Shown: piece by piece, positions 9,265 through 23,032 of the stretch
Position numbering within the stretch: the stretch's first letter is position 1
How the letters are laid out: each line of letters starts with the position of its first letter
NCBI GenBank assembly: GCA_028583415.1
Contig: CM053269.1
Span: 53,991,007 to 54,055,006 of the forward strand
Reading direction: 5' to 3'
Source of the DNA: Protea cynaroides
Taxonomy: Eukaryota > Streptophyta > Magnoliopsida > Proteales > Proteaceae
DNA: 64,000 bases
Program-made: the position numbers and the translations under genes
The notes under the pieces: model-generated
Databases searched by the model: none
The model's input: the letters and a program-made list of their open reading frames with translations, nothing else
What the model was told of the DNA's origin: nothing

Positions 9265-11872
9265 GGGAAATTTTCATAAACCTCCCTGTATTTTGGTGAA
9301 ATATTACAGAACCCTCATTAAGTTCGAAAAATACATGGACCACCCCTCTAACACACTTTTTTAAATTTAGGGATAAACTAACCATTTTGCCCTTACCCAA
9401 TTTACTTCGTTAGACCATTATAACCTTGACCATTTATGCCTTAAATTAAACCGTTTTGTGTCTATTTCCCTTATTTTTACCTTATATGTTATTATTCATC
9501 TTCTTTCTCATCTGAAGAACTACCATTTTCTTCTCTCTTCTTTGCCACTGTTGTCGATGGAATCCGTTCAGCTTCTCCGATCTTGCCACATAGCTGAAAC
9601 ACCTACACAACAAGAAAGTGGGCGGGATATACCCCAGGGCCACTCCGATGTCAAAGCTAGAGACTTCCAAGGACACGCAGTATAGAGCTCTTAGTTTAAC
9701 ACAATAACTCCTTGAAAATGGGGGTTCCTTGAGATACTGGAGCTTCCACCATCTTCTTTTCTTCTCCAATGAAATGAGATTTTAGAATCATAGAGGGAGT
9801 AAAATATAAGAAGGCAAATGAGATCTTAGAATTATAGAGGGAGTAAAACACAAGAGGGCTAATGCCTGATTAGGATGTTTTCCCTTATGGCAAGAATATT
9901 CCATTTACCTTGCAATCGATATCCTTTTGCTATATATAAGTTCAAGGGGAAGCTTTCCAAGCAAGCTTCTCCACACCTACCACCATCTCGATCATCAGTT
10001 TCCTAGGAAACAGTAGGTTCGAGAGGTTACGATCCCTCAGGACGATGCTAGGATGTCTTGTCAGCCGTTTACGACCCCCTTGGCCTTCTTCAACCCCATT
10101 GTAGTCCACGTCCTCCATATTTTCTGATGCTTGTCTCTGTCCTTAGACTTTTATCGAGTACCGATCTTGCTTTTTGCTGATTCAATCCACGATATGATGA
10201 TCTGACTAGTCAAATCTGTCTACTTGGCATTTATGGTTGGTGTCAGTATTTATGAACATTAATGACGAACCATTAAATATCCAGCTACCCCCATCACTCT
10301 GTCCCATCATGTCTGGATCAGTCGAGGAGATGGAACACGAGTTTATTTTTCAAACATATCTTCTTCTCATACCTTGCGCCTTAGATGCATGTCACGTGTC
10401 ATTCTCTCAAGGATCATCTTAGATTCTCAATTGACGGTCAGAGTATCCATTATTATTTTCCCCCAACAGCCACGACTGCAACTTCCACTTTAAGCATTTC
10501 ATTTGCGACTTAGCTCCCGGTCGAAATTTAGCTTAATCTCCACCGGCCACTGTTACTATCATCGGTGACTGTGACTATGACTCGGTTTCAGCTGCCCAGT
10601 GGTAAGTTGAAAGCCCCAAAACCCTAACCCCCATACCAATCACTCGACTGGGCATTGGCTAATCTTTGCCTGTAAAATCACACCAATCACCTATACTTTA
10701 ATTCACAATAACCGATTAACGGGACCTTATCTCTTTTGATATCTCTTAATTTGTTCTGCTTGCTTCTCTGCTTCACAATAACCCATTTCTAGCTTCCCCG
10801 CCGGCGACTACAACTTCCACTCCAGCTCTTCATCTCCAAGAATCAGATTGTTGATAAAGTCATCATCCCTTCAACAAATAAAGTCGATCGGCCTTCTGGA
10901 CTGAAAGAAATCGTAGTTTGAAATTTTCTGCAAGGGAGGAAACCTAGTTAGAAAATGAAATCCGCACACTTCAAATCTGGGTTTTCGGCCGTCCAATTTT
11001 CGATCATCCACATGGGATTTGAAGACCTACTAAAAACGACTTTTCCCTCCAAATATCAGCCCAATTAGTGCTACAGATTTGAAGAAAATGCAATCTGAAG
11101 ATCGGTGCACATTAGGATGATGAAAATGAAATCCGGCCACATCAGATCTCACTTCCCAATGGTCCAATTTTCGATCTGCCAATGAGCTTTGAAGACCTAG
11201 TAGAAACGGCTTCGTCCTCCAAATATCAACTTGATCAAGGCTGGAGAAGATAAAGTCTCGCAAGAGGGCTACGCCAATTGTGAAGGGAACGAATGGAATC
11301 AGGACTGGAAAGGGTTTTAGAGTTAAATGGAACAAAACCCTTTTTTGTATTTCAAAATCACCTAATTTTGATAGGTGCCTCCAGAGAAGAAAACGAAAAC
11401 CGTTAGAACTTGGAGTGGAGATGCAGTTCTGCTATAAATCTTCAAACGCAACTGAATAAATTACCAGATGAGACCTTGGAAAGCTTTTCTCTACTAAATC
11501 AAACAATATACAACTTCTTTGCCGATTCTCCTAGAGAAGGTATGAATGAGACCTGGATCCAATTACTCGCCGTGAGAGAGAGAAACCGCTCCTCTAAGGT
11601 GAAGCCATCATCCACACCTGAAGAGCAGTAACACCTTGATTCCCCAATATCAATTATAATCCTGCTAAAAAAGGCAAAGTGGGTAGTCCCACATTAATTT
11701 AAGGGTAAGGTAGGGATTTAAAAAAATAGAAACGATAAAAATTTGTGAGAAGGTTGTTTTGTAAAATTTCAATATACGACAAGGAAAGTTTTCCTTATTA
11801 TATTTTTTTCAAATATAAAGGGAGTGCGATAACAGTTCACCAAACTGTAAGAGAGGTCCATGAAAATTTCCC
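9265..11872. mobile_element. Mutator-like element, non-autonomous
   Basis: Diverged inverted ends: GGGAAATTTTCATAAACCTC at the left and GGGAAATTTTCATGGACCTC read inward from the right, with similarity continuing roughly 50 bp or more. No 9-bp duplication is visible. The 2.6-kb interior contains no transposase. It has CT- and GA-rich stretches and short ORFs (for example 11410-11631, 73 aa) without a recognisable domain. It may contain captured promoter or leader DNA. Confidence 0.55.
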
Positions 11873-12435
11873 TTTTATACCAAGTGACAATATTTATTGT
11901 GGCTCAAACTTTTGTGGAGATGTTTACCACATCATCGTCTTATTACAAATTAAACTTCCCGATATGTAATCATAATGCTTGGAAAATTGTAGGAATGAAA
12001 TCAATTTTGTAGATTTTATTTGAATAATAAAGGTAGCAAAGTTGTTGCATTTTCACACTTGTATTATTGCTGTATTTTCATATAGTTTAAGGGGCTTAAC
12101 TTTTACAGTTTCATAGGACTATGACATATATGTTTCATCCCTTATGTATATTAGGGAAGTATAGTTACAATTCATCCTTAAGTATAAAATTTATGGAAAA
12201 AAATGAAAATAAATCATAAATTCCAATTGATGGCTGTCCAAACAATGGTAAGTACCTGGTCTTGAGTGTACATGATTGTAACATTAGTTGTTGAATAGAC
12301 ATAACCTAATAGTCATGTAATACCATTTATATCCTATAAGATCTATAAGATGGAGGGTGACATTAAACATGCACAACCATGTATGATTACTAGTCTTTAT
12401 TTAAAGGGATTTGTCAATAACATTTTAAGATGTCA
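11873..12435. other. AT-rich intergenic DNA
   Basis: No gene, inverted repeat or tandem repeat recognised. Confidence 0.5.
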
Positions 12436-12495
12436 AATAATTTAGAACCTTTTTACCAAAAAAAATAAATAATAATAATAATAATTTAGAACCTT
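12436..12495 (+). mobile_element. retrotransposition scar D (28-bp insert)
   Basis: A 28-bp insert (12452-12479), TTTACC plus an A-run and (AAT)n, lies between perfect 16-bp repeats AATAATTTAGAACCTT (12436-12451 and 12480-12495). Confidence 0.75.
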
Positions 12496-12660
12496 AGTTT
12501 TTTACTTTAATAATACATTTAATTTTTTAACAAGAATAATTATTGTCATTTCACATGCTTTAAGGAAATGCATAGATAGGAGACCTGTATGCTATCCCCT
12601 TTGGAATCTCACATACCAACATTCTATTGATCCTTGGATGCAATTGGAGGCATCTCAAGT

Positions 12661-12802
12661 ATTTTTTTTCTCCGTCGACCTTCTATCTCTCTCTCTCGAT
12701 TGTGGGTGCACTGTTTGCACGCTACCACTGCATTTTTTTTCTCCGTCGACCTTCTATCTCTCTCTCTCGATTGTGGGTGCACTGTTTGCACGCTACCACT
12801 GC
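12661..12802. repeat. 71-bp tandem duplication
   Basis: Two nearly identical 71-bp units, each with a T-run, TCCGTCGACC and a short (CT)n tract. Confidence 0.9.
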
Positions 12803-14152
12803 CCTCCCACACTGATCTCCCCCCCCACTGTCCTCCCAAATTCTCTCTCCAACCATTCCTCCAATCATTGATCACTGCAAGAATCTGTTCTTTCGTTCAA
12901 ATTGGAACCAATTGAGGGAAAGATGGAAAACAATCCAAATATTAGAGGGCTCAATTTAATAAAGAAGAAAATTGAAAAGAAGGGATGTGAGATTTTTAAA
13001 CAAACAAAATTTTTATAACTATAACACTAAATCCACTGCATTTATCATTAAATCCCCATGGGCTTAGCAATTCTCAATTATCTCTATCAGATCCTTTGAC
13101 ACCGTGTTCCACTTGCAAATTTGATTGAATGCCTTTCTTGTCGTTGGGGTTTTCGGGTTTGTTTGATAACGCTTTAAATTTTAGATTCTATAGATTCTAA
13201 TTCCTAGATAATCATTTTAGAGTAAAATTGTATTTGATAAACCTTATTAAAAAACTGAAAACGGACAGCAACCAGCAAAGGACTATAGAGAGATCAGAGA
13301 TGCAGAAAAACGGATTTGGAGTGAGGGCTGTGGTTGCAAGGTGGGTTCATTGCTGAGAGAAGGTGATAGAGCTAGTCACTGTGGGCTAGGTGCAACGACA
13401 GTGGATCGTGGGTGATATAGCAATAGTGGATCGAATGGTTGAAAGTCTTTCGATCAATCAACGGTCAACATATTAAACTCATAAGGTTAGATAAAGAATA
13501 TTAAATAAATAAAAAAAAAGAAAAGGCAATGGCCGGATAAGGGGTTGAAATCGTTTCCAATTATTAGAGGTTTCAATTACCCATCTAGCGGTTGGTGTTG
13601 ATCAAGCACATCTACCGATGTAATGATAGATTTGTCCAATTAATTCCAATTGTTGGAATAGTGATTATAACCCCTAATATAATTGGAGACCAATTAAACA
13701 CAACAGGAGGCAACAAGACCGCAAGAGCGACTGGCTGGGAGAGTGATCCCACGCAAGTTTTTTCCATAAGCGATCGTGCACGTATATCGAACCCTTGGCG
13801 TGTAACCACGTGTTTCTCAGACCGCCGTCGCTGGCAATCCTCGTCACTGGTCAGTGCGCCTTCTCACGATAAAAGGCATCCTCCCAAGTTCCATCTCTCT
13901 CTCCCTCGACAGTTCTATAATCTATTCCCCTCTCGTGCGAAGAAAATAAATACTTTTCTTCACCTCTAAGTTTCTTCCCTTCTTTTGTATTACGTGAGTG
14001 TGGGTCTTTGTCCAAGCTCCGCGTTTTATCTGAAAACCCTAGAATTTCTTACTTGATATATGTGATATCCTTTATTTGTCGTGAATTATTCGAACTGATT
14101 GAGCTTTTCAGCTATTGCAGATCTCAGATGCTTTGGGGTCTACCAGCAACAG
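12803..14152. other. intergenic DNA and putative OTLD1 promoter / leader exon
   Basis: 12803-13590 shows nothing recognisable. From about 13850 the sequence becomes CT-rich with ATAAATAC-like motifs and leads into the leader of the downstream gene. The start of transcription cannot be fixed from sequence. Confidence 0.4.
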
Positions 14153-14335
14153 GTCAGTCTGTTCAATCTTGTTCAGGTTTTTGCTGATTTTAGCGTTTTT
14201 TATTTTATTTTTCTACTTTAGAATTTATCTGATTTATGTTATTTTGTACTTTTCTTTTCCTTTTAAAGTTGGCAAATGTTATTAACGATTTTTTGCCCAA
14301 AAAAATTGTTATTGATGATTAAGGGGTTTTGGCAG
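14153..14335 (+). other. putative 5' leader intron of OTLD1
   Basis: A donor CAG|GTCAGT at 14153 and a pyrimidine-rich acceptor TTTTGGCAG ending at 14335 would remove a T-rich 183-bp stretch. It contains retrotransposition scar E. Inferred from splice consensus only. Confidence 0.5.
14277..14320 (+). mobile_element. retrotransposition scar E (16-bp insert)
   Basis: A 16-bp insert (14291-14306), TTTTGCCC plus an A-run, lies between 14-bp repeats TGTTATTAACGATT and TGTTATTGATGATT (12 of 14 match). Confidence 0.55.
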
Positions 14336-14380
14336 GAAGATTTATGAGTTCTTTAAGTGGGTTTTGGCACGGAGATTTTC

Positions 14381-14437
14381 ATGGATATTGATGGTTTATG
14401 TCGCAGTGCCGCAAATTCGCCTGCTGATCCTAGGTAG
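14381..14437 (+). promoter_or_regulatory. upstream ORF 1 of OTLD1 (18 aa)
   Basis: ATG at 14381 to TAG at 14435-14437 encodes MDIDGLCRSAANSPADPR. It lies in the predicted leader after the leader intron. It may lower translation of the main ORF. Confidence 0.4.
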
Positions 14438-14579
14438 TTTTTATTATTCGTCGGATTCCGAAGGAACTTCATTTGGGTCGGTGAATTGCTTGGCAGCTTC
14501 CAAGGTTAATTTGGGTATTGCAAAGGAAGGTCTTTTCTGATAAATTTGAGTCTGTTCTTCAGGTCAAGGTCAGGGTCTC

Positions 14580-14726
14580 ATGAGAATTGTTAGGGGGATG
14601 CAGAGATCGATTCGGGAGAAGCAGAAGGCTCTGGGCTGGAAAAAAGCGTTCAGCCAAGGGATAGGCGTCACTGTTCCAAAGGCGAGGACGCGTGATAAAC
14701 TGCGGATTAGCACTTTGAATCTCTAA
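14580..14726 (+). promoter_or_regulatory. upstream ORF 2 of OTLD1 (48 aa, basic)
   Basis: ATG at 14580 to TAA at 14724-14726, ending 61 nt before the main start at 14788. The product is strongly basic (MRIVRGMQRS, then GWKKAFSQG and KARTRDKLR). Its size and position fit a translation-attenuating uORF. Whether the peptide is conserved cannot be judged here. Confidence 0.45.
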
Positions 14727-14787
14727 GGTTGGAAGGACGACTAGGCAGCGAGGGTAGTTTCAGCCGGAAACCGGAAATTGAACGAAG

Positions 14788-17700
14788 ATGACTCGTATCT
14801 TGGTTCAGCGTGGCTCCTCTGGTTCTTCATCGAACCCTAGTCGGTCGTCAGTGCCTGGCTCTTCTTCGGCTCCTGCACAGCAGTTCGTCACACCGCAGCT
14901 TCCCTCTGCTGTCAAGGAAGAGGAACAGGAGGAGGAGGTCCAGGAACAAGGGGCTTCAGATGATCTTCTGGACCTTCGTGGGAATGGAGATGATGATAAG
15001 CCAGCAAAGGCTGATGAGTTATTGCCTGAAAGCAATCAGTGTTGCCAAAACGAGAACGCGTCTGATGAATTTCTTGATGAAAAAACCAGTGATGAGGTTT
15101 CTGTGGATTTCGGGGTCGTGAATGAGTTGGGTCGCCTGCGGATTACAGAGAACCTCGAGTTAGATGAAAATCAAGGATCGAGTGGTTGTTCTTCGCAGAT
15201 TGTCTCTGGCAGCTCCTATCCCCCTCCTCCTCCTGTCCCACCACCTAAGCCCCTGCTAGCAAACTCAAGTTCAAGGAGATCTGTTTTAGGCAATTCAAAC
15301 ACCGGTCGCATTGGTTCTTCTAGAAGAGCAGTGGCCAGGCCTGTTGCAGCTCGGACTTCCCCATCTGGTTCACGTCCTTCTTCTCCCAGGCCCTATGGTG
15401 AAGGGGAGGGTTACAATAGTGCAGATGAACAGACTCCATGTTTTGGATCCTCCTATGATGATGCGGTAATTGAAGGGTGCCTTTTAGAAATTATTTAACC
15501 AAGTGTTGCATCTTTTGAATGACAACTTGCATCTAGAATGTGGGAACTTATATTTATTTTTCTGCGGACAAAAATTTTGTTTTTTCAATAGAACAAGGCT
15601 CTTTTTTGTTGACTTCAGTCTTTGTGGTTATGTAGCTCTCTGGTGACCTAAGCCTGATGCCCAAATGTCGGGTTGTGTTTTCTGTTTAACATAATAAGTT
15701 GATTGTTCCTTTTTCTGTTGCGATGATGCCCTTACTTGTGTATTAAAAGTTACTAACTTATTAAACTAGTGCAAAAAACATTGAGATATTCGGTTTATTT
15801 CAGGAGAGAGAACGCCAGTTTGAGATTGATATAAGACGAGCCAAGGGTTTAGAAGTAAGACGAATGGTGGAGGATGGAAACTGCCTGTTTCGTGCTGTTG
15901 CAGATCAAGTGTATGGGGACTCTGAAGCATATGATTTAATTAGGCAAATGTGTATGGATTACATGGTAAGCCCATGAAAATGTTTCCTTCAGAATAAATA
16001 GATCCTTTATGCTTGCCTTTTTTTCACTTTAGATTTATTTTTGGATATCTGGTCATGGTTTAGCCAGTTTAATATCATTGTGCCTTTTGGGGAGAATAGG
16101 TGCTCTTAAGTGAGACATATCAGAATCTAAAGTTGTATTACTTGGACCTCACTGAGTTACTATGGCATGAATTGTGTTAAATTTCTGTTTTTATATTTTG
16201 TATCTATTTCAGGGTTCGATATTTAAGCACATTTAACTGGACCATATAGAAGTGATTTTGCATATATCAATTACCATGATATCCCAATAATGAAGTCTTA
16301 ATGACTACAGCTTAATGGTCTTGATTCAGTGGAATAGTGTTGGGAGTAGTCTCAATTGTTCTAAGACTAGGATTCCCTGTATCAAGAGGACAAAATTTAT
16401 AATTTATATTCACCATAATTTTCTTGTTCCAATATGATTAGGAATTGAGTCTCCTAATCCACTAGGTCAGAATAGTCCTTGTTCTACTAGCGCAATGATG
16501 AGTAATTCAAGATCAAGTAGGAATAAAGAATTGAAAATAGTAACAATACTGGAAACCTGATTTAGTTTCAGCGATAGATCAATAATTCAACAAAATCAGC
16601 AGAAAATTAATTCCTCTGCTAAGTTGGAATGTTCTTTGACAAGGGATTGGTCTACTGATCAAGATAATGATTTCTCTAGCAATAAAACCAGTCGCTGCAG
16701 AGAAAACTAAAAGAGAGGCCTGCTGTGTCTGAAATGATGAACCTATAGCATTGGAAGTGATGAACAGCATTACAGCAGAGAGAAATAAAACAAATGTGAA
16801 TATAATCAGAACAATCATATGCAATGGAAGCAAAGGTCCAGACTCCATTTTAAAAAGCTTGAATGCTACCAACAATGGAATACCATAGACTCAGATTAGG
16901 TCTTTTGAGATGGCTTCTATCGTGACTGAACATCTATCATTTACTTAAACTACTACAAATTAACTCAAGTAATATGAACTGCGTATTGGCCATAGAGTCC
17001 AGCAGGTCAAAGTTGAATGGCATTCACACTTTAGGTGGATGAGCGGAAAGGAAAAGGCCCTTGGAAGTTCTCCTTGATTCATACAGCTAGAATCCTTGGG
17101 TAGTGTGGAAATGTTACATTTCACTAGAAACGGCAAGCAGGAAGCTCCTTGGCTAAATATCTAGCTGAGGGTGGAGTGCCCGGGGGTGATTCATATGTGG
17201 AAATATCTAAGGATGTAAATGGATAGCCGAAAGTCCGAATCCGATTCGAATTCGCATCAATTTAGGGGAATTCGAATTCAAACAATCGGATTCGAATTCG
17301 AATTCAGATAGTTAAGATCGAATTCGCATATTTCCCTTATACGGACCGGACATAACCCGTTCCGTTTAGTTACATATTTATTACTATCTTTAAATAACCT
17401 TTAGTATTAAAGTAATCTCTTAAAGGCGGAATGAATATAATATTATAATAAATGCAAAAACAAAAAGCTGTTAAGATATTAAAATGACAGCTTTTTTTAT
17501 ATTATAATAATCAAGAATTATCCATCATTACTTTCTCTTTGATCTGAAATCAATCTCTGATTTTTCTATTTGAAAACCAAGAGATTTTAGGGTTTTCTTT
17601 ATCAAGAGGATAGAGAACTCTATCACAGCCTCGAGACTATGAACGTAGGAAGAGATGAAGAGGCAGAAAGAAATACAGGATGGCAGCGCCGCGGCAAGAG

Positions 17701-20700
17701 GAGAGAAAGAAGATCTATTTCTAAGATCCGCAATCTAGATCTGCTTGGGGACCATTTCCGGATTGAGTCCCAACCATTCAGTGCCTCAGACTATCAGATG
17801 TGAAGGAGAAGGCGTTGTTTTGGATGTTGCTCAATGACGATTCCTTTTTTCTCTTGAAATCGAAAGACCACGCTTTAAGATTCCTTTTTTCTTTTGGAAT
17901 CAATCTTCATCTCTCAGTTGTGTTCAATGATAGGTTTTTCTCCGGCTCTGTAGCAGATTGTTTCTGTTTTTTTTGTTTTGTTTGTTTTTCTTTTTTCCCG
18001 GATTCGAATTGCATGTTATCCAGAAATCCGATTATGTGCTTGGATTCGAAGTCGAATTTGTTTCTTACAAATCCGACGGATTCCGGATCAAATTCGGATA
18101 CTGAAATTGGGAATCAGATTCGAATTCGGATAGTAATGTATCCAATTCGAATTCGATCCGTTACATCCTTAGAAATATCCTATTGTGTAGTGCCGATTTG
18201 ATGCAAGAGTTCCTTCATCATGTTGTACCACTGGTTGGATCTGATATCAGGACATCAGTTGGTTTTTATGATGAAAGTTGTTGGTTACTCTTATTGTATG
18301 GACCATGTGATGTTACTCAATTATTTGCTTTTAAGAATTAACCCATGACAATTTACACCCAACAAAAATAAAATCAGAACTAGACATAACCCAACCCTCT
18401 TGACCTGAACTGGGGAAGTGTTCCCCCTGCCTTGGACTGAAGCTGGCCCGCAGGCTGCCTAATTGGGAACCCTCTTGTGGGGTGGGAGTGTAGGCCGTGA
18501 GTCCTCAGATTTATGACAGATCGAAGGGCCTGCATCAGTTAAAAAACTATTGAATTGCCTACTAAGCTTACAAAGGTGTGTCATGGTTTCTAGTTTTTAG
18601 CAAGTTTACACTTCTTGAGCTCCTGAAATGAGTGTCTTAGACTCTTAGTGGGAACAAGGTTCTTAATCTTGGTTTCGGCCAGCCTCGAAACATTCTTAAT
18701 CTCGGTTTCGGCCATCTTCGAAACCTAGATATCCCAGGTTTCGGTCAAAATCTGGGATTTTCCTGGGCTGAAAACTGAAACCTAGGTCAAACAGAGACAA
18801 AAACCTAGGTCAAAAAACCTGTGTCGGAACCTGTAGAAACCTATTTCAACCCAAGGTTCGTTTCAGATCTTGTCAAAACCGAGACAACTCAGTCGAAACA
18901 AACTGCGAGTTTTGACCCAGATTAAGAACCATAAGTGGGAGGATGAAGTTGTTCCTACTGTTGACATGGCCTTCGAAGGGGTGGCTTGAATGGATATAAA
19001 CTATCTTACACTCTTTGATTTACAATTGTTGATCTTGACCATTTTTAGCTATTCAAATTGAGGAAGTTAATTGGGGATTGCTGTGGGGTGGCTTGAATGG
19101 ATATAAACTATCTTACACAGTTTGATGTACAATTTCGACCATTTTAGCTATTCCAAATGAGGAAGTTAATTGGGGATTGCTGTGGGATGGCTTTAATGGT
19201 GAAACTATCTCATCTCCATCTGCTGAGTACATTAAGGTGGTGTAATGAGTTTTGGGGTCCATTACATTATGCTAAAATGGAATTTTTGGTTAATGCCCTG
19301 AACATTTATTGCCTATATCTGTACTATTTTATTCTTTTTTTGGTATTTGTGTCATTGAATTTCTGCATTCTTTCTTGTGTGGCCATGTCTCTTTCACCAG
19401 TTGGGCTAGCACTTAGATGCTAAAATCAACTGTGTGAAGTTTGGATTATCCAGAACTTGTGTGGTTGGGTCTTCTTCATGTATTGGTTGAAACAATAGAG
19501 ACCATAGAAACATTGATCTATTTGTGTGGGTTAGTTTTTTCTTTGTGTAGGTTAGTTTTCTGTGTGTCATGGACTCATGGGCCATTTGTATTGAGCCGTG
19601 GTACGGATCACTGGACGGACCAAGTTTCAGAGAACTGTTATCATTCCATAAAGAGGAACAGCCTAAATAATATGTTCCCCCCGCACCCCCGCGCTTAGAA
19701 TTGGGCTGATGAGGGGGGAAGCACTTCTTGTGTTGATTGCCATATACCATTCAAATAAGAAGGGAAGAAGATGGTTTTAAGACAGGTCATACCATATTAT
19801 GCTGAATTTTTTATTGTCAAGAGCATAGTTGGTAGCTCTGAAAAATTGGGTGGGAATTCTTGATAAGGACAGGGTTTACTTGTGCCATCATTGTGGAAGG
19901 AATCGGTGGTGGAACCATGGTACACACACGAAATAATGCTTTTACGGTACCTTGTCTTCAAAATGCGGGTTTGGTTCCAATGGATGTTGAGAGGTTCCAA
20001 TGGATGTTGAGAATTTCTAATGGCGTTGCTGATGATTTGGCAATGCAAGGGGTAGTTAAAAAGAGTGTATTTTTTGGAGATGATATACTTCTCTGAGATG
20101 GTCGATAAAAGCTTGATGGAGTGGGCATGGTAGTGGATAAAAGTTTAAAGAATGAGGTGTTGGATGTTAAAAGAATTGGTGACAGGATTTTATCCATCAA
20201 GCTTGTGTTAGAGAAATAGGTTGTCAACATAATTAGTGCTTATGCATCCCAAGTATTTTTTGATGAAAGCAGTAAACTACAATTCTTTGAACACATGGAT
20301 GATTTAGTGCAAGCTTTTAGTCAGGAGAACAGATAATAATAGGGGGTGATCTGAGTGGACATTGTGGGAAGAGATTGTAGAGGCTATGAAGGGGTACATG
20401 GAGGATATGATTTTGGAGAGAGGAATGAGAAGGAGACTTCGGTTTTAGATTTTATTATGGCTTATAGTTTATCCATTGTAAACACATACTTTGAAAAAAG
20501 AGAGGAGTATTTAGTTACATTCAGGTGGGCATTATAGTAGCCAAATTAAATTTTAATTATAAGATCCAAATACTTGATATGTAAAGACTATAAGGTTATA
20601 TCGGGGAGAGCCTAACTGCACAACATAGGTTCTTGGTTGTGGATATGTCTCATTTCGTTGAATCATAAGAAATGTAAGCTTTTTTTACCCTTGGAGATGG

Positions 20701-22995
20701 CCTTTTGCCCTAGGAGAAGGTGGCGGAGGTTAAAAGGAGATACATTGAAAGCATTTACTGATAAAGTGGTCAAACAAGGAAAGTGAGACTTTGAGACATT
20801 AATATGATGTGGAACGAGATGACTGCTTATATTAAGAAGGTTGTTAAAGATGTCTTAGGTGAAGCGAAAGGAAAATGTTATTCCTTTAGGGAGTCCTAGT
20901 GGTGGGATGATGAAGTTCAGCCATTAAAGCTAAGAAAACTAGTTTTAAGAGATGTTAAATGACTTAGGATGTAGAGGATCTAAAAAGGTATACATTTGTC
21001 AGAAATGATGCTAAAAAATTATGAAGATATTTATAACAATTTGAGCATAAAGAAAGGGGAAAAATCTATGTATAAGATAAACTAAAATGAGAAAAATGAA
21101 GAGTAGAGATTTTGACTATATAAATGTATTAAAAGTGTATAAGTTAAAGTTCTAGTAACGAATGAAGACATTAAAGAAAGATGGAAAGATTGTTTCTACA
21201 ACCTATTAAATGAAAACATCTCAAGTATAGTGTCCCGGAATACATATGGAAAATTAGGATGTCGGAAGTAAAAGTAACTTTGAGGATGAATGTAGGCAAA
21301 GCACCAAGTCTAGATGGGGTCTTAATAGAAGGGAGTGGAAGAGCTTAGGAATATGTGGATATATTTGCTAACTAAGCTATTTAATAAGATTATTAACATA
21401 AGGAAAAAAGCCAGATGAATGGGGAAGCATATAAGTGACATTCAGAGCTGCATTAACTGCGAAGGAATAAAATTTGATGAGTCATACTATGAAACTATGG
21501 AGAGTTATTGAAACTCGCTTGAGACAAGAGACTACTATTACGAAGAACCAATTTGGTTTATGCCAGGTTGATCTACAACAGTAGCTATTTACTTAGGAGA
21601 GACATGGAAATATTTAGAAATGGCAAGAAGGATATTAATATGGTCTTTATTGATCTATAAAAAGCCTATGACAGAGTACCTAAAGAGTTGTATATGACAA
21701 GTGTAGTAGAGAAGAGAAGTGATTCAAGTAAATATGTAGACGTAGTCAAAGATATATACTATAGTGTGGTGACTAGTGTAAGAACCGTGGAGGGTCAAGA
21801 TAGTGAATTCCCAATTACAATTGGGTTAACATCAAAGATTAGCTTTAAGCTCTTATTTGTTTGCGCTTATCGTGGATGATTTAACCAGACCATTGTTTTC
21901 AAGGTGTCGCCTAGGCGTCTGGGTGTTTCCCAGATGCCTGGGCGCAAGGCCGCCTTATGACCATTAGAAAGGCGGTCGCCAAGGTGCGTGGGCATCGCCC
22001 AGGGTGCATGGGCGTCGCCCAGAAGGTCTGGGGGCAGGTTCCTTATTTTAAATGTTCTTCAGAAGATTTATTAGACTAGACAGGAACAACATTTATTATA
22101 TTTATTAGACAGTATTTATTTATGATTAATATCATTTAAGTAAATGTTACATTTACTTGAACTATTATTCATAGATAAGCAAATACCCTCCCATTTGAAT
22201 CCAATAAAAATAGTCTAAAATTCAAATTCTAGAAGGATAAAAGATCAATCCTCCAGTTCAAGAACAAAAACCGCATTTTTGGGTGCGGGGGCGATTTTCA
22301 ACTTTTAAATGCTAGGTTTTTTTGCAAATATAAAAATTCCATAAATCTTATTATAGTAAAGCATCACTAAAAACTAAGAGCGCGCCAAAATAATCTCCTA
22401 CTTTGATACCCAAAAAATAATTTACATTCAGACGACTTTAAACAGTATTAGTGTACTCCGAACAAGGTTTGACCGGAGTATAACTCTTTCATTATAACTC
22501 GGATTCAAGCAATCTAGGATTTGTTGGAAAGTTGATTATGCTAGTTTTGCAACGAATTCGAGATTGCTTGAATCCGAACTATATGAAAGGAGTTACGTTC
22601 TAGTCAAATTTGTTAGAAGTACGCAAATATTAATTATAAATACGTGTTGCCTACTTAACTCATTATTTGTTGTCTTATTGGTTTTCTCATATTAATCAAG
22701 TTATGTCTTAAATGTTGGTTATTTATGTAGAATGCTGTCTATATATAAACATTAATAAAGCATTACTATTTTAGAAATAAAAAAAAAAAAAAAAAAAACT
22801 AGGAACGCCTTGGCGCCTAGGCACCCAGGATGACCCCGAACCCCTTGGATCGCCTTGTCGCCTTGACAACTATGAATTAGACATATTCAAGATGAAGTTC
22901 CTTGGTGTATGCTCTTTATTAATGATATTGTTTTGGTTGATGAAACGAAGCAGGGACTAATGCCAAGTTGGATTTCAAATGGTGTTAAGATGAGG

Positions 22996-23032
<37 letters not shown>

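Noticed and set aside
14805..15121. Antisense and out-of-frame ORFs over OTLD1 exon 1
   Set aside because: They are shadows of the low-complexity first exon; the plus-strand frame continues in frame into the OTU exons.
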